Below are positions 25,582 to 34,545 of a DNA stretch of 47,837 bases, piece by piece (position 1 is the first letter of the stretch; each line of letters starts with the position of its first letter). Source of the stretch: Janthinobacterium sp. (GTDB lineage Bacteria > Pseudomonadota > Gammaproteobacteria > Burkholderiales > Burkholderiaceae_D); contig NZ_RFSK01000049.1 of NCBI RefSeq assembly GCF_009923995.1, positions 1-47,837 on the forward strand. The letters are read 5' to 3'. Made by a program: the position numbers and the translations under genes. The notes under the pieces are model-generated. The model worked only from the letters and a program-made list of their open reading frames with translations, searched no databases and was not told the origin of the DNA.

Positions 25582-27090
25582 ATGTCCGCCAGCGCTGACG
25601 TCAAGACGCGCGCCGTCAGCGCCGTCAAATGGGCCGCGCTGGGCACGGTGACGCGTTTCGTGTTGCAGATGGGCGTGCAGATCGTGCTGGCGCGCTTGCT
25701 GGGGCCGGAAATCTACGGCCTGTTCGCCATGGGCTTGCTGGTCATGACACTGAGCACCTTTCTTGCCGATTTCGGTTTCGCCTGGGGCCTGGTGCAGAAC
25801 CAGCAGCTGCACGACGACGACATCCGCTTTGCCTTCACGTGGCAGTGCCTGTCCGGCGCGGCCGCCATGCTGGGCCTGTACCTGCTGGCGCCGTGGATCG
25901 CCGCCTACTTCAAGGAGCCGCGCCTGGTATCGATCGTCAGCTGGCTGAGCCTGACGTGCCTGCTGAGTGCGATGACGGCGCCCAGCAGCAACCTGCTGCG
26001 CCGCCAGCTCAATTTCCGCTGGCTCAATATCGCGCAGATCCTCAGCTACGTGCTCGGCTACCTGTGCGTGGGCGTGCCGCTGGCCCTGCTCGGCGCGGGC
26101 GTCTGGACCCTCGTCAGCGCCTGGCTGGTGCAGGCCCTGAGTCTGCTGCTACTGACGTATTGCCGCCATCCGCATACGCTGCGTCCGCTGCTCTGGTACC
26201 CGGGCGCGCGGCGCTCGACGAACACGGGCGGCACCGTCTTCATCACCAATCTGAGCAACTGGTTCCTGAATAACCTGGACCGGGTGTTCCTGGGACGCAT
26301 CCTCAACGCCCACGCCGTCGGCGTGTATGCGGTGGGCTATAACCTGGCCAACACGCCCAACTCGCTGTTCCTCAGCGCCCTGCAGCCCGCCTTCCTGGCC
26401 GCCGGCGCGCGCCTGCAGGACGACATGGCGGGCCTGCGGCAGGCCTACCTGTCCGTTATCGCCGCCACCTGGATCGTCATCGGTCCCGTCTTCGTGGTGC
26501 TGGCCGTGCTGGCCGGCGACCTGATCGCCACCCTGTATGGCGATGTCTGGCATGCATCGAGCCGCGTGCTGGCCGTGCTGGCGCTGGGCATGCCCGCCTA
26601 CGTGACGTGGGGCATGTCGACACCCATCCTGTGGAACACGGGCGGCAAGCACCTGGAAGCGCTGCTGCAGATGCCGCTGATCGTGCTGGCGTGCATTGCA
26701 CTTTGGCAATTTTCTAGCCTGGGCGTGGTGGCGGTGGCTGCCATCGCCTCCGGCACCCTGCTGGCGCGCGCCCTGGTGATCGGCGTGGCGGCCTGCCGGC
26801 GCCTGCAGCTGGGGCCGGCGGACCTGTGGCCCAGCGCGTGGCGTGCCGCCGTGATGCTGCTGCTGGCGGCAGCGGGCGCCCATGGCGGTTCGCTGCTGGG
26901 CCATGCGGCCGGACGGGGGCCGCTGCCGGCCTTGCTGCTCGGCTCGCTCGGTGGCGGCGGCCTGCCCCTGCTGGCGGGTCTGCTTCAGCCACAACTGCTG
27001 GGACGGCGTATCGTCGACCTGCTGGGACGTTTCAGTCCGCCGGTGCCGGCACGGGTCGGTGTTTATCTTCGTAATAAATGTTCAGTATGA
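25582..27090 (+). CDS. Wzx-like polysaccharide flippase (MOP/PST family)
   Basis: A polytopic inner-membrane protein of 502 residues, about 13-14 hydrophobic segments. It begins with the family-typical ARLLGPEIYGLFAMGLLVM and DFGFAWGLVQNQQL. It would flip undecaprenyl-linked repeat units to the periplasm. It lies 116 bases after epsI and ends 10 bases before the O-antigen-ligase-like gene, placing it in the Wzx/Wzy assembly module. No strong ribosome site precedes ATG 25582, and no better start is available in frame. The transported repeat is unknown. Confidence 0.9.
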   Translation: MSASADVKTRAVSAVKWAALGTVTRFVLQMGVQIVLARLLGPEIYGLFAMGLLVMTLSTFLADFGFAWGLVQNQQLHDDDIRFAFTWQCLSGAAAMLGLYLLAPWIAAYFKEPRLVSIVSWLSLTCLLSAMTAPSSNLLRRQLNFRWLNIAQILSYVLGYLCVGVPLALLGAGVWTLVSAWLVQALSLLLLTYCRHPHTLRPLLWYPGARRSTNTGGTVFITNLSNWFLNNLDRVFLGRILNAHAVGVYAVGYNLANTPNSLFLSALQPAFLAAGARLQDDMAGLRQAYLSVIAATWIVIGPVFVVLAVLAGDLIATLYGDVWHASSRVLAVLALGMPAYVTWGMSTPILWNTGGKHLEALLQMPLIVLACIALWQFSSLGVVAVAAIASGTLLARALVIGVAACRRLQLGPADLWPSAWRAAVMLLLAAAGAHGGSLLGHAAGRGPLPALLLGSLGGGGLPLLAGLLQPQLLGRRIVDLLGRFSPPVPARVGVYLRNKCSV

Positions 27091-27100
27091 TGAGATTGAT

Positions 27101-28534
27101 ATGATTGAATTTATCGTCGGCTTGGTGGTGTTGATCGCCGCAATCGTGGTCGTGGCGGGCATGGCGCTGAGTGCTCACTGGGGGCACAAGCGCGAACTGG
27201 GGTTGATGCAGTATATTTCCTATCCCATTTTCCTGACGTATGCGCTGACGATCTTCCTGTCGGGCCGCGACCTGGCTTTTCCCGAAGATGTCCTGGCCAT
27301 CGTCGTCAGCAAGAGCACGCTCGTCTCCTGGCTGGGCCGGCTGAGCTCGATGTTTCTCATTTTTTCGTGCGGCGAGCGCATTCTGCGCTACGTGCTCAAT
27401 GCCGGCAGCGAGCACAAGCGCATGCCCGGCATGCTGCTGTTTGCCTTCTGGGTCTTTTACGTCAGCAATACCCTGATCCCGGCCCTGTTCGGCCAGTATG
27501 CGTATTTCTCCCATGAATTCCTGTATGCGCTGCTGGCTTGCCAGGCCGCCCTGATGGCCAACAGCAAGGCGGACGTGGATGCCATGACGGTCGTGCTGCG
27601 CAACGCGCTGCTGGGACTGCTTGTTGCCAGTGCCGCCTGCATCGCCTGGAAGCATGGCCTGGTGCTGAGCACCAACTACCATGGCCTGGTGCCCGGCCTG
27701 AAGCTGCGCTATGCGGGGCTGACCAGCCACGCCAACAGCCTGGGACCGTTGTGCGTGCTGTTCATGCTGTGCCTGTGGTACCGGCCTTTCAAGAATCGCT
27801 GGCTGGTGCGCCTCGGCTGGGTCCTGGGGGGCGTCAGCCTGGTGCTGACCCAGTCGAAGACCAGCTGGATCGCGTTCCTCCTGTCGGTGCTGGTGCTGGC
27901 CTGGTATAGCCGGCGTGATGAAATCAATGCCCGTATTCAGGATTTCCGGCGTCCCCACCTGCCCGTGCTGCTGGTGTTGATGCTGATGTTTGGCGGCGCC
28001 ATGCTCTGCCTGCTATTCATGTTTGGCAGCGGCAGCGACAAGATCGCACGCTTTTTCACGACCCGCGACGGCGCGGAGCTGATGACATTCATGGGGCGTG
28101 ACCAGATCTGGCAGATCGCCGTGGAAGAGTGGCGCAAGCATCCCGTGTTCGGCTACGGCCTGAACATCTTTGACGAGGCTTTCCGCAACAGTATCGGCAT
28201 GCCCTTCGCCACGCATGCGCACAGCCAGTTTTTCCAGAGCCTGTCGAGCGCCGGCAGCGTGGGGGCGTTCGGCCTGATTTTCTACACCCTGGTGCTGGCT
28301 TATTTCGTCGGCAAGACCGTCAGGGCCAGCCAGGGCCTGTCCCTGGCGCTGTTTATCCTGCTCATCTGCAAATCGATCAGCGAAGTGCCGCTGTCGCTGG
28401 CCAGCATGAGTCCTGACCTGCCGATCCATATGCTGCAGCTGGCCGTGCTGGCCCGCTATTACGTGCCGGTGGCGCAGCAACGCGCGGAGAAGGCCCTGGC
28501 GCGCCGCCATATGTTGGAAGGAAACCTGTCCTGA
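27101..28534 (+). CDS. O-antigen ligase/Wzy-like polymerase family protein
   Basis: A 477-residue membrane protein with roughly eleven hydrophobic helices. The Wzy_C-type periplasmic loop contains MGRDQIWQIAVEEW, HPVFGYGLNIF and ATHAHSQFFQSLSSAG, with the conserved His of the ligase/polymerase superfamily. The region SQSKTSWIAFLLSVLVL is also typical. In an EPS locus with a flippase and no lipid-A context, polymerisation of the repeat is the more probable role than ligation. The start at 27101 gives a membrane N-terminus; the longer frame upstream is inside the flippase gene. Its stop overlaps the next start by one base. Confidence 0.88.
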   Translation: MIEFIVGLVVLIAAIVVVAGMALSAHWGHKRELGLMQYISYPIFLTYALTIFLSGRDLAFPEDVLAIVVSKSTLVSWLGRLSSMFLIFSCGERILRYVLNAGSEHKRMPGMLLFAFWVFYVSNTLIPALFGQYAYFSHEFLYALLACQAALMANSKADVDAMTVVLRNALLGLLVASAACIAWKHGLVLSTNYHGLVPGLKLRYAGLTSHANSLGPLCVLFMLCLWYRPFKNRWLVRLGWVLGGVSLVLTQSKTSWIAFLLSVLVLAWYSRRDEINARIQDFRRPHLPVLLVLMLMFGGAMLCLLFMFGSGSDKIARFFTTRDGAELMTFMGRDQIWQIAVEEWRKHPVFGYGLNIFDEAFRNSIGMPFATHAHSQFFQSLSSAGSVGAFGLIFYTLVLAYFVGKTVRASQGLSLALFILLICKSISEVPLSLASMSPDLPIHMLQLAVLARYYVPVAQQRAEKALARRHMLEGNLS

Positions 28535-29472
28535 TGTTGTGCTCTGTCATTATTCCGCTCTACAACAAGGAGCACTATATCGCCGCGGCCATCGCCTCGG
28601 TGATGGCGCAAAGCCACCAGGAATTCGAAATCGTCGTCGTCGACGACGGCTCGCGCGACGGCGGTGCCGCCCTGGTGGAAGCCATGCCCGATCCGCGCAT
28701 CCGCCTGCTGCGGCAAGCCAATGGCGGCGTGTCGCGCGCGCGCAATGCGGGGATCGCCGCGGCGCGCGGGGAGCTGGTTTGTTTCCTCGACGCCGATGAC
28801 TGGTATGGCAAGGATTTTCTTAAAGCAATGGTTTCCATCTACCAAAAGTATCCGGAAGATAGCTTTTTTTCTACTTCTTTCCTGTGCATGCATGACCCGT
28901 CGGACGGGCGTCTCGACGAGGCCGCCGATGCGGATTTTGAGCCGATCGCCAACTTTTATGCCTATCGGGCGGCGCACGGGGTGTTTTACTGCACCAACTC
29001 GATCGCCGTGCCGCGCCGCCACCTGATGGCCATGCCGTATTGTTTTCCCGAGGGCGACCAGTTCGGCGAGGACCAGGATCTGTGGTTCCGGCTAGCCGAG
29101 CGCCTGCAACTGGTGTTTACGCCCGCGCGGCTGGTGGCGTATCGCTCGGACGTGGCCGGCAGCCTGTGTACCGTGTATAACCTGCGCACCTTGCCGCAGG
29201 TGTTTTCCAGGCTGGAACAGCGTGCCTCCAGGCTGCCTGCCGCCGATCCGTCGCGCCATCCCGCCCTGAGCATTGTGGCCGATGCGCGCATCAAGGTGGC
29301 GCGCTATGCCTTGCAGGATGGGCGCCGCGGCGAAGCGCTGGGGGAGTTGCGCAGGGCATTGCGTGGCGGCATGTCGATGCGCTGGCTGGTGACCTTTGTC
29401 ATGTGTACCGTTGGCAACGCTTCCTTGCTCAAACGGTGGGAAATGTGGCGTGAATTGAAGAGGGACAACTAA
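28534..29472 (+). CDS. Family 2 glycosyltransferase
   Basis: A GT-A fold enzyme of 312 residues: VIIPLYNKEHYIAAAIASV at the N-terminus, nucleotide-binding VVVDDGSRDGG, GVSRARNAGI and the metal-binding FLDADDWYG. A QFGEDQDLWFRLAERL segment follows, typical of the acceptor-side acidic motif. The C-terminal ~80 residues are helical with basic patches. It would add one sugar to the undecaprenyl-linked repeat at the cytoplasmic face. The start overlaps the polymerase stop by one base, with GGAAGGAAA upstream. Donor and linkage are unknown. Confidence 0.92.
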   Translation: MLCSVIIPLYNKEHYIAAAIASVMAQSHQEFEIVVVDDGSRDGGAALVEAMPDPRIRLLRQANGGVSRARNAGIAAARGELVCFLDADDWYGKDFLKAMVSIYQKYPEDSFFSTSFLCMHDPSDGRLDEAADADFEPIANFYAYRAAHGVFYCTNSIAVPRRHLMAMPYCFPEGDQFGEDQDLWFRLAERLQLVFTPARLVAYRSDVAGSLCTVYNLRTLPQVFSRLEQRASRLPAADPSRHPALSIVADARIKVARYALQDGRRGEALGELRRALRGGMSMRWLVTFVMCTVGNASLLKRWEMWRELKRDN

Positions 29473-29482
29473 ATTCCTAGTA

Positions 29483-29505
29483 ACCGAAAGTACTTTCGGT
29501 ATAAT
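29483..29505 (+). promoter_or_regulatory. 18-bp palindrome overlapping a consensus -10 before the heparinase-like gene
   Basis: ACCGAAAG-TA-CTTTCGGT at 29483-29500 is a perfect dyad. Its last T is the first base of TATAAT (29500-29505). No -35 hexamer of quality is found at 16-18 bp; TTCCTA at 29474-29479 would give a 20-bp spacer. This layout, a dyad in the spacer, suits an operator or an activator that works from within the promoter. The binding protein is unknown. Confidence 0.6.
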
Positions 29506-29593
29506 GAGTCCTGCGCTGATGTTGTCACAGGGAATTGCCATCTGCGAACCTTGTCCCTCCACGCGCGCCGCTCCGTCTCAAGGGAAGGCGATT

Positions 29594-29659
29594 ATGCAAA
29601 CAATGAAACTGCCTCCCGGAAAAGATGTCACCCTATTCTCATGGAGGCTACAAGCATGA
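29594..29659 (+). CDS. Small leader ORF (21 codons) translationally coupled to the heparinase-like gene
   Basis: An ATG at 29594 follows AGGGAAGG (29581-29588), a strong ribosome site with 5-base spacing. It opens a 21-codon frame (begins MQTMKLPPGKDV). Its TGA at 29657-29659 overlaps the ATG of the next gene as ATGA. The site is better than that of the large gene itself. This suggests a leader peptide or translational coupling that controls production of the secreted enzyme. The peptide has no recognisable family and no signal sequence. It may be only a regulatory reading frame. Confidence 0.5.
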   Translation: MQTMKLPPGKDVTLFSWRLQA

Positions 29660-31893
29660 AAGCCGCTAAACGTACTTTGCTGTGCAGTGCCGCCTGGCTG
29701 CTGTTCCCTTATAGCCACTATGCGCACGCCGACTGGGCCCAGTCGACGGACGCGCTGGTGGTGAAGGCGATGCCGACGAACCGCCAGTTGCAGGTGCAGA
29801 ATCCGCCGACCTTCACCTGGGCGCCGTACTCGACCACCACCGCCTCCTACACCCTCGAGATTCGCAGCGGCACTACCGTGATCCGTACCTACACCAGTAC
29901 GCGCAACTGGTATTTGCCCAGTGAGGCCTTGCCGGTCGGCAGCTACACGTGGCGCGTCCGCCCGACCAGCAGCGCGGCCTGGTCCGATGACCGCGCCTTC
30001 GAGATCGCGGACAGCTCCAAGCAATTCGTGCTGCCGCAAAATGAAATCCTGCGCGCCAATATCCTGAAGCGTCCCCGTCCCCGCGGCCTGCCAGCCAGCC
30101 TGCCGGCGGCGAGCGCCTGGAGCGCGGCCATGAAGGCGGAGCGGGGCGCCGCCCTGCAGGGCATGAGCAATGAAGTGGTCTTGCAGACGACCAACGTGGC
30201 ATTGCCGTCCGATGCCAGCTGGCCCCTGGTTGCCAGCAGCGTCATGACGGCTGCCTTTGCGGCGCAGATGACGTCGATTCGCACGTCGATAGTCCTGAAC
30301 AGCCGGCAACTGGAGGCAGCGGCCCTGATGTTCCGCCTGACGGGCGAGCAGCGCTTCCTGACCGAGGCATTGCGGCGCGGTGATGCGCTGACGGCGCTCG
30401 ATCCGAATGGCCCGACGAGCTATGTGAACCAGGCGCAAGGCAGCCGTTCCATTTCCCTGGCACTGAGCAAGGCACTGGACAGCCTCGGGGCCAACCTCGA
30501 CGCGACGCGGCGCGCTGCCTGGATGGCGATGGTCAAGACGCGCACGGCCGTGATTTATCAGGAATTGCTCACTAGCAATGGTGGTATCGAACAAAAGCCC
30601 TACGATGCCTTTACGGCCACGAATATCGGCTTTCTCGCCGCCATTTCCGCCCTGAGCCTGGGGGAGATTCCGGAAGCGACCACGTGGTTCGACTTTTCCG
30701 TGCGCTTCTTCTCCGGTTCGCTGATGGTCTGGAGCGGTCCGGAAGGGGGCTTCTCGGAAGGCACGGCATACGCGGAGTTTGCTGCGGACAATGCGCTGCA
30801 GATATGGCAGCCCCTGCTGCAGGCCAGCGGCATCGATTTGTTTGCCAAGCCGTGGTCGGCAGGGCTGGCGCGTTTCTTCATGGAATTTGTTCCCCCCGGC
30901 GCCAAAACGCATATGTTCGGCGATGCCCAGGAGATCGAGCCCGTATATCGCTTGCTGAAAGCTTATGTCTCGCGGTTTGCCACGCCGGAAGCGGCCTGGT
31001 ACGTCAAGAATATCAGCTCGAACGAGGACATGCTGACCCTGCTCCAGGCGCCATACCCCATGCCTGTCTCGACCGTGACGGAAACGCCGCGCCCGCCCGC
31101 CAATGGCGTCCTGTTCCCGAGTATCGGCTGGAGCGCGATGCACAGCAACCTCGCCGATCTGAAGCGCACGTCCGTGTATTTCAAGTCGACGCCGTATGGC
31201 TCGTTTTCGCATAGCCATGGCAACCAGAATTCCTTCGTGGTGATGAGCGCCAACGTGCCATTGCTGATCGAGACGGGCTGGTATGACTGGTTCGGTTCGC
31301 CCATGCACACGACCTGGTACCGCCAATCGAAGTCGGCCAACACGATCACGGTGGATGGCGGCGTCGGCCAGATGGTGGACGGCTACCGCGAGACGCTGGT
31401 GCGCAACGGCGCCATTACCGCCTTTTCGACGACACCGCCCGTGGACTACGTGGAAGGCAATGCGACGGCGGCCTATGGCGGTGCCCTGAGCTCGGCCGTC
31501 CGGCAATTGTGGTACTTGCGCGACAGCGACGCCATCGTCGTGCGCGACAAGCTCGCCGCGCCTATCCTGCGCACCTTTGAATGGAATTTCCATGCTGCGG
31601 CGCCCATCCTCGTCGATGGCAGCGGCAATATTTCCATCGTCAACCAGGGCCGTTCCGTGTGCATCACGCCGGTTGCCGATACGGGCGTGCGCTTTGAACG
31701 CCGGACGGGGCCGCCACCGAAGCCCGGCAGCTACGAAGACCACGGCGCCCTGGTGCGCACGGCCAAGGCGGCCAGCGCCGAATTCCTCGTGTTGCTCGAC
31801 GTGGGGTGCAAAAACCTGCCGGTGAGTATCACGCCGACGGCGACGGGCCGGCAATTGACGGTCGGCACGCAAAAAATCACGATCGCCAATTAA
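29656..31893 (+). CDS. Secreted heparinase II/III-like polysaccharide lyase
   Basis: A 745-residue exported protein. The signal peptide runs to about residue 27 (HYAHA-DW). Residues ~35-120 look like a fibronectin/Ig-like N-terminal domain (FTWAPYSTTTASYTLEIRSG). A helical toroid region (~150-460) follows, then a beta-rich heparinase II/III domain with FSHSHGNQNSF (His519, His521) and GWYDWFGSPMHTTWY. The position that is often HNT in relatives reads ANTITVDG. Such proteins cleave uronate-containing polysaccharides. The locus also encodes a nucleotide-sugar dehydrogenase, so the native EPS is a reasonable substrate. ATG 29656 is chosen for the signal peptide and GGAGG at 29643-29647. It is followed by a terminator. 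Confidence 0.82.
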   Translation: MKAAKRTLLCSAAWLLFPYSHYAHADWAQSTDALVVKAMPTNRQLQVQNPPTFTWAPYSTTTASYTLEIRSGTTVIRTYTSTRNWYLPSEALPVGSYTWRVRPTSSAAWSDDRAFEIADSSKQFVLPQNEILRANILKRPRPRGLPASLPAASAWSAAMKAERGAALQGMSNEVVLQTTNVALPSDASWPLVASSVMTAAFAAQMTSIRTSIVLNSRQLEAAALMFRLTGEQRFLTEALRRGDALTALDPNGPTSYVNQAQGSRSISLALSKALDSLGANLDATRRAAWMAMVKTRTAVIYQELLTSNGGIEQKPYDAFTATNIGFLAAISALSLGEIPEATTWFDFSVRFFSGSLMVWSGPEGGFSEGTAYAEFAADNALQIWQPLLQASGIDLFAKPWSAGLARFFMEFVPPGAKTHMFGDAQEIEPVYRLLKAYVSRFATPEAAWYVKNISSNEDMLTLLQAPYPMPVSTVTETPRPPANGVLFPSIGWSAMHSNLADLKRTSVYFKSTPYGSFSHSHGNQNSFVVMSANVPLLIETGWYDWFGSPMHTTWYRQSKSANTITVDGGVGQMVDGYRETLVRNGAITAFSTTPPVDYVEGNATAAYGGALSSAVRQLWYLRDSDAIVVRDKLAAPILRTFEWNFHAAAPILVDGSGNISIVNQGRSVCITPVADTGVRFERRTGPPPKPGSYEDHGALVRTAKAASAEFLVLLDVGCKNLPVSITPTATGRQLTVGTQKITIAN

Positions 31894-31914
31894 GCGGGGC
31901 CGCATCGCGGACAG

Positions 31915-31947
31915 GCCGTTTGCCAGCCAGGCAAGCGGCTTTTTTTA
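31915..31947 (+). terminator. Rho-independent terminator after the heparinase-like gene
   Basis: A 10-bp stem with one T-G wobble (31915-31924 with 31930-31939), a 5-base loop, then an unbroken T-run at 31940-31946. It marks the end of the epsD-to-heparinase transcription segment. Confidence 0.88.
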
Positions 31948-32036
31948 TGCCCCTGCGCCTGCACGTGCAGGCGGGAAAGTGAGATTCGCATGGTATTATT
32001 GCAATAAATACATGATATTGCGTAGAGGTTAATTTG

Positions 32037-33290
32037 ATGAGTACACCGGACGCTGCAACACAGGACCATGGTCCGACGTTGCGTCTTTTGCAATTGGTGC
32101 CCGAGGCCTTGCCCACATTCCGCGTCGACGTCACCACGCTGTTCGGCGATTATCTGCCACGCCACGGCATCGTGTGCGACCTGGTCGGCAAGCCGGTGGC
32201 GGGCGCCTTGCCGGACCGCGGGGATGGCGCCGGCTTCGCGCGCGTGCGCACCAGCAGCGGGCAGGGCGGACGGCTGCGGCGCGAGGCGGCTTTTTTACGC
32301 ACCTGTTTCCAGGCCTTGTGCGCGGCGCGGCGCGCCGACTGCGACGTCGTCCAGGTGCGCGACATGGTATCGATCGGCCTGCTTGCGCTCGTCATTGCCC
32401 GCCTGAAAGGCATTCCCTTTGTCTTCTGGGTATCGTTCCTGATGTGCGAGGCGCGCATCGCGCGGGCGCGTGCGCAGCTGGCTGCGCATGGCGGCTTGCG
32501 CAACCGCTTGATCTTGCTCAAGGGATTGCTGGAAGAGCGCCTGCTGTACCGTGTCGTGCTGCCGGGTGCGCAGCATGTCTTCGTGCAGAGCGAGGCGATG
32601 CTGCAGATGATGCTGGAGAAAGGCATTCCCAGGGCGCGCCTGAGCGCCGTGCCCATGGGCGTCGATACGCAGGCGCTGGCGGCCGCGCCGGTGCAGGCGG
32701 AACGCCCGCAGGGCTGGCAGGACGGGCCGTTGATCGCCTATCTGGGCACGCTCGATCCCAGCCGCCAGATCGAACGCATGGTCGAGGCGCTGGCCATCGT
32801 GCGCGGCAGCCATCCGGATGCGCGCCTGCTGCTGATCGGCAGCGCCGGCTCGCCCGCCGAGACGCAGGCGCTGCAGGCGCACGTGGCCGCATCCGGCCTG
32901 GACGACGCCGTGCGCATCACGGGCTGGCTGCCTTCACGGCAAGCCTGGGCCTTGCTGGCAAGCGCCGACGTGGCGGTGTCCTATTTTCCCCGTGGCATGA
33001 TCCATGACACCTGTTCGCCCACCAAATTGTTGGAGTATCTGGCGCTGGGCATGCCCGTGGTAGCCAATGACAATCCGGACCAGGTGCGCGTGCTGGAAGA
33101 GTGCGGTGCGGGCTGGCTGGTTGGCAGCTCGACGCAGGCCATGGCCGAGGGATTGCTGGGCGTGCTGGCCGACCCGCCGGCGGCGCGTGCCCGGGCGGCC
33201 GGCGGACCTGCCTATATCGAGGCCGGGCGCAGCTACCGCGTCATCGCGGCCGCTGTCGCGGCACAGTACCGCCGCCTGCTGCAGCGCTAG
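32037..33290 (+). CDS. Family 4 glycosyltransferase
   Basis: A GT-B fold protein of 417 residues. The C-terminal half carries family-4 hallmarks: AYLGTLDPSRQIERMVEAL, ITGWLPSRQAWALLASADV and the EX7E-like segment SPTKLLEYLALGMPVVANDNP. The N-terminal half reads LLQLVPEALPTFRVDVTTLF and VVQVRDMVSIG, the acceptor side. The start is ATG 32037 with AGAGG upstream; the preceding TTG at 32034 is an alternative. It is separated from the heparinase-like gene by a terminator and converges on the minus-strand CapK-like gene with only 4 bases between stops. Donor and acceptor are unknown. Confidence 0.9.
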   Translation: MSTPDAATQDHGPTLRLLQLVPEALPTFRVDVTTLFGDYLPRHGIVCDLVGKPVAGALPDRGDGAGFARVRTSSGQGGRLRREAAFLRTCFQALCAARRADCDVVQVRDMVSIGLLALVIARLKGIPFVFWVSFLMCEARIARARAQLAAHGGLRNRLILLKGLLEERLLYRVVLPGAQHVFVQSEAMLQMMLEKGIPRARLSAVPMGVDTQALAAAPVQAERPQGWQDGPLIAYLGTLDPSRQIERMVEALAIVRGSHPDARLLLIGSAGSPAETQALQAHVAASGLDDAVRITGWLPSRQAWALLASADVAVSYFPRGMIHDTCSPTKLLEYLALGMPVVANDNPDQVRVLEECGAGWLVGSSTQAMAEGLLGVLADPPAARARAAGGPAYIEAGRSYRVIAAAVAAQYRRLLQR

Positions 33291-33294
33291 CGCC

Positions 33295-34545
33295 TCAGGC
33301 CGCGGGCCGGCGTATCACGAAGCGGTGCTTGCCGTTCGCTTGCGCCACGAACGGGGCGTTGTAGACAAAGTCCAGCCGCTCGAATGCCAGCGAGGCGCAG
33401 ATGCGGCGGCGGTATTCCTCGTCCGGCATCCGGCTTGCATCGTGCGTGCCGTGGAGGTTGATTTCCAGGCGCTGCTCGTCGAACACCACCTGGAAGGCGT
33501 GGATGTGCTGGTCTTCGCGGAACAGGTGGGTGAAAAACTCGGAGTGGACGGCTGCGCCGTGCGGGTCGACCACCATGTCATTTTGCCGCCCGCCCACCTC
33601 GTCGATCAGCGGCAGGCTGCGGCCGCAGGCGCATAGCCGGCCCGACATGCGCACCAGGTCGCCCGTGTCGCAGCGGGGCAGGAACATCGCGCGGTTCGCC
33701 ATGTCGGTCGAGATCAGCCTTCCGTCAGGCAACACTTCCGCGTGGCTGCGCGATGCAATCAGGTGAAAGCCATTGCGGTGTTCGCACTCGAAGGCGGAAA
33801 CGCCTGCCTCGTTGCAGCCATACTGGCTGAAGCAGGGGATGCCGAAGGCCGCCTCGATGTCGGCCCGCATCGCCGGCGTCAGCACTTCCGCCGTGCACAC
33901 GATGCCGCGCAGCGCGTGCGGCCGGCGCGTGCCGGATGCCAGCCGGTGGCGGGCCAGCCGGTGGACGGCGGAAGCATAGCCGTACAGCAGGCGGAAGCCG
34001 CCCTGTCCCAGGACCGCGTCATACTCATCCATGCGCTGCGGCGACATGTCGAAGGCGGACAGGACGCTGACATTGAGCAGCCGGTAATAGATGCGCTGCT
34101 TGTAGCCGGTGCCAAACAGGGAAGACCCTGCCAGAAACGCCACCTTGTCGCCCAGCCGGTAGCCCGCCGCTTCCCAGGCGAGGAAAATGCCGGCCCACAG
34201 ATACGATTGCGCTTCATTGCCCGTGTAGTAAACCAGCGGCTCTCCCGTGGAGCCGCCCGTCTTCTTGCGGATGACCTTGCCCTTGTAGAGGGGATTGATC
34301 AGCTGCTCGCGGTGGGTATTGATGAAACGCTTGTCCAGCACCGGCAGCGCATCGAAATGGCTGACGTCGCGAAACAGGGGCAATGCATGGTGCATTGCAT
34401 CAAAGTAGTCATCGAGCTGGCGGCGCTGCCTTGCCTGCATGCTCGCCGGGTCCTCGTATTGCCAGCGGCGCAGCGATTTGAGCAGGCTGACCGAATCGGT
34501 GCCGCGGGCCAGGTCGATTAATTTGTAGCGCAACGCTAAGGTCAT
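33295..34545 (-). CDS. CapK/PaaK-like adenylate-forming enzyme
   Basis: A protein of 416 residues related to phenylacetate-CoA ligase and capsule protein CapK. Residues ~95-105 hold the phosphate-binding KKTGGSTGEPLVYY; further motifs are SQYGCNEAGVSAFECEHRNGFHL, LPRCDTGDLVRM with CACGRSLP, and EVGGRQNDMVVDPHG. These match the adenylation core and start of the C-terminal subdomain. CapK-like proteins are common in polysaccharide loci, but their acyl substrate is generally unknown; they might activate an organic acid used to decorate sugars. It is the only minus-strand gene inside the EPS block and diverges from the GT at 34987. Confidence 0.87.
   Translation of the reverse strand: MTLALRYKLIDLARGTDSVSLLKSLRRWQYEDPASMQARQRRQLDDYFDAMHHALPLFRDVSHFDALPVLDKRFINTHREQLINPLYKGKVIRKKTGGSTGEPLVYYTGNEAQSYLWAGIFLAWEAAGYRLGDKVAFLAGSSLFGTGYKQRIYYRLLNVSVLSAFDMSPQRMDEYDAVLGQGGFRLLYGYASAVHRLARHRLASGTRRPHALRGIVCTAEVLTPAMRADIEAAFGIPCFSQYGCNEAGVSAFECEHRNGFHLIASRSHAEVLPDGRLISTDMANRAMFLPRCDTGDLVRMSGRLCACGRSLPLIDEVGGRQNDMVVDPHGAAVHSEFFTHLFREDQHIHAFQVVFDEQRLEINLHGTHDASRMPDEEYRRRICASLAFERLDFVYNAPFVAQANGKHRFVIRRPAA

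Noticed and set aside
25524..25598. 25-codon ORF overlapping the flippase start
   Set aside because: The AGGA preceding its ATG is too close to serve as a ribosome site and the peptide has no recognisable feature. Coupling to the flippase cannot be argued from this alone.
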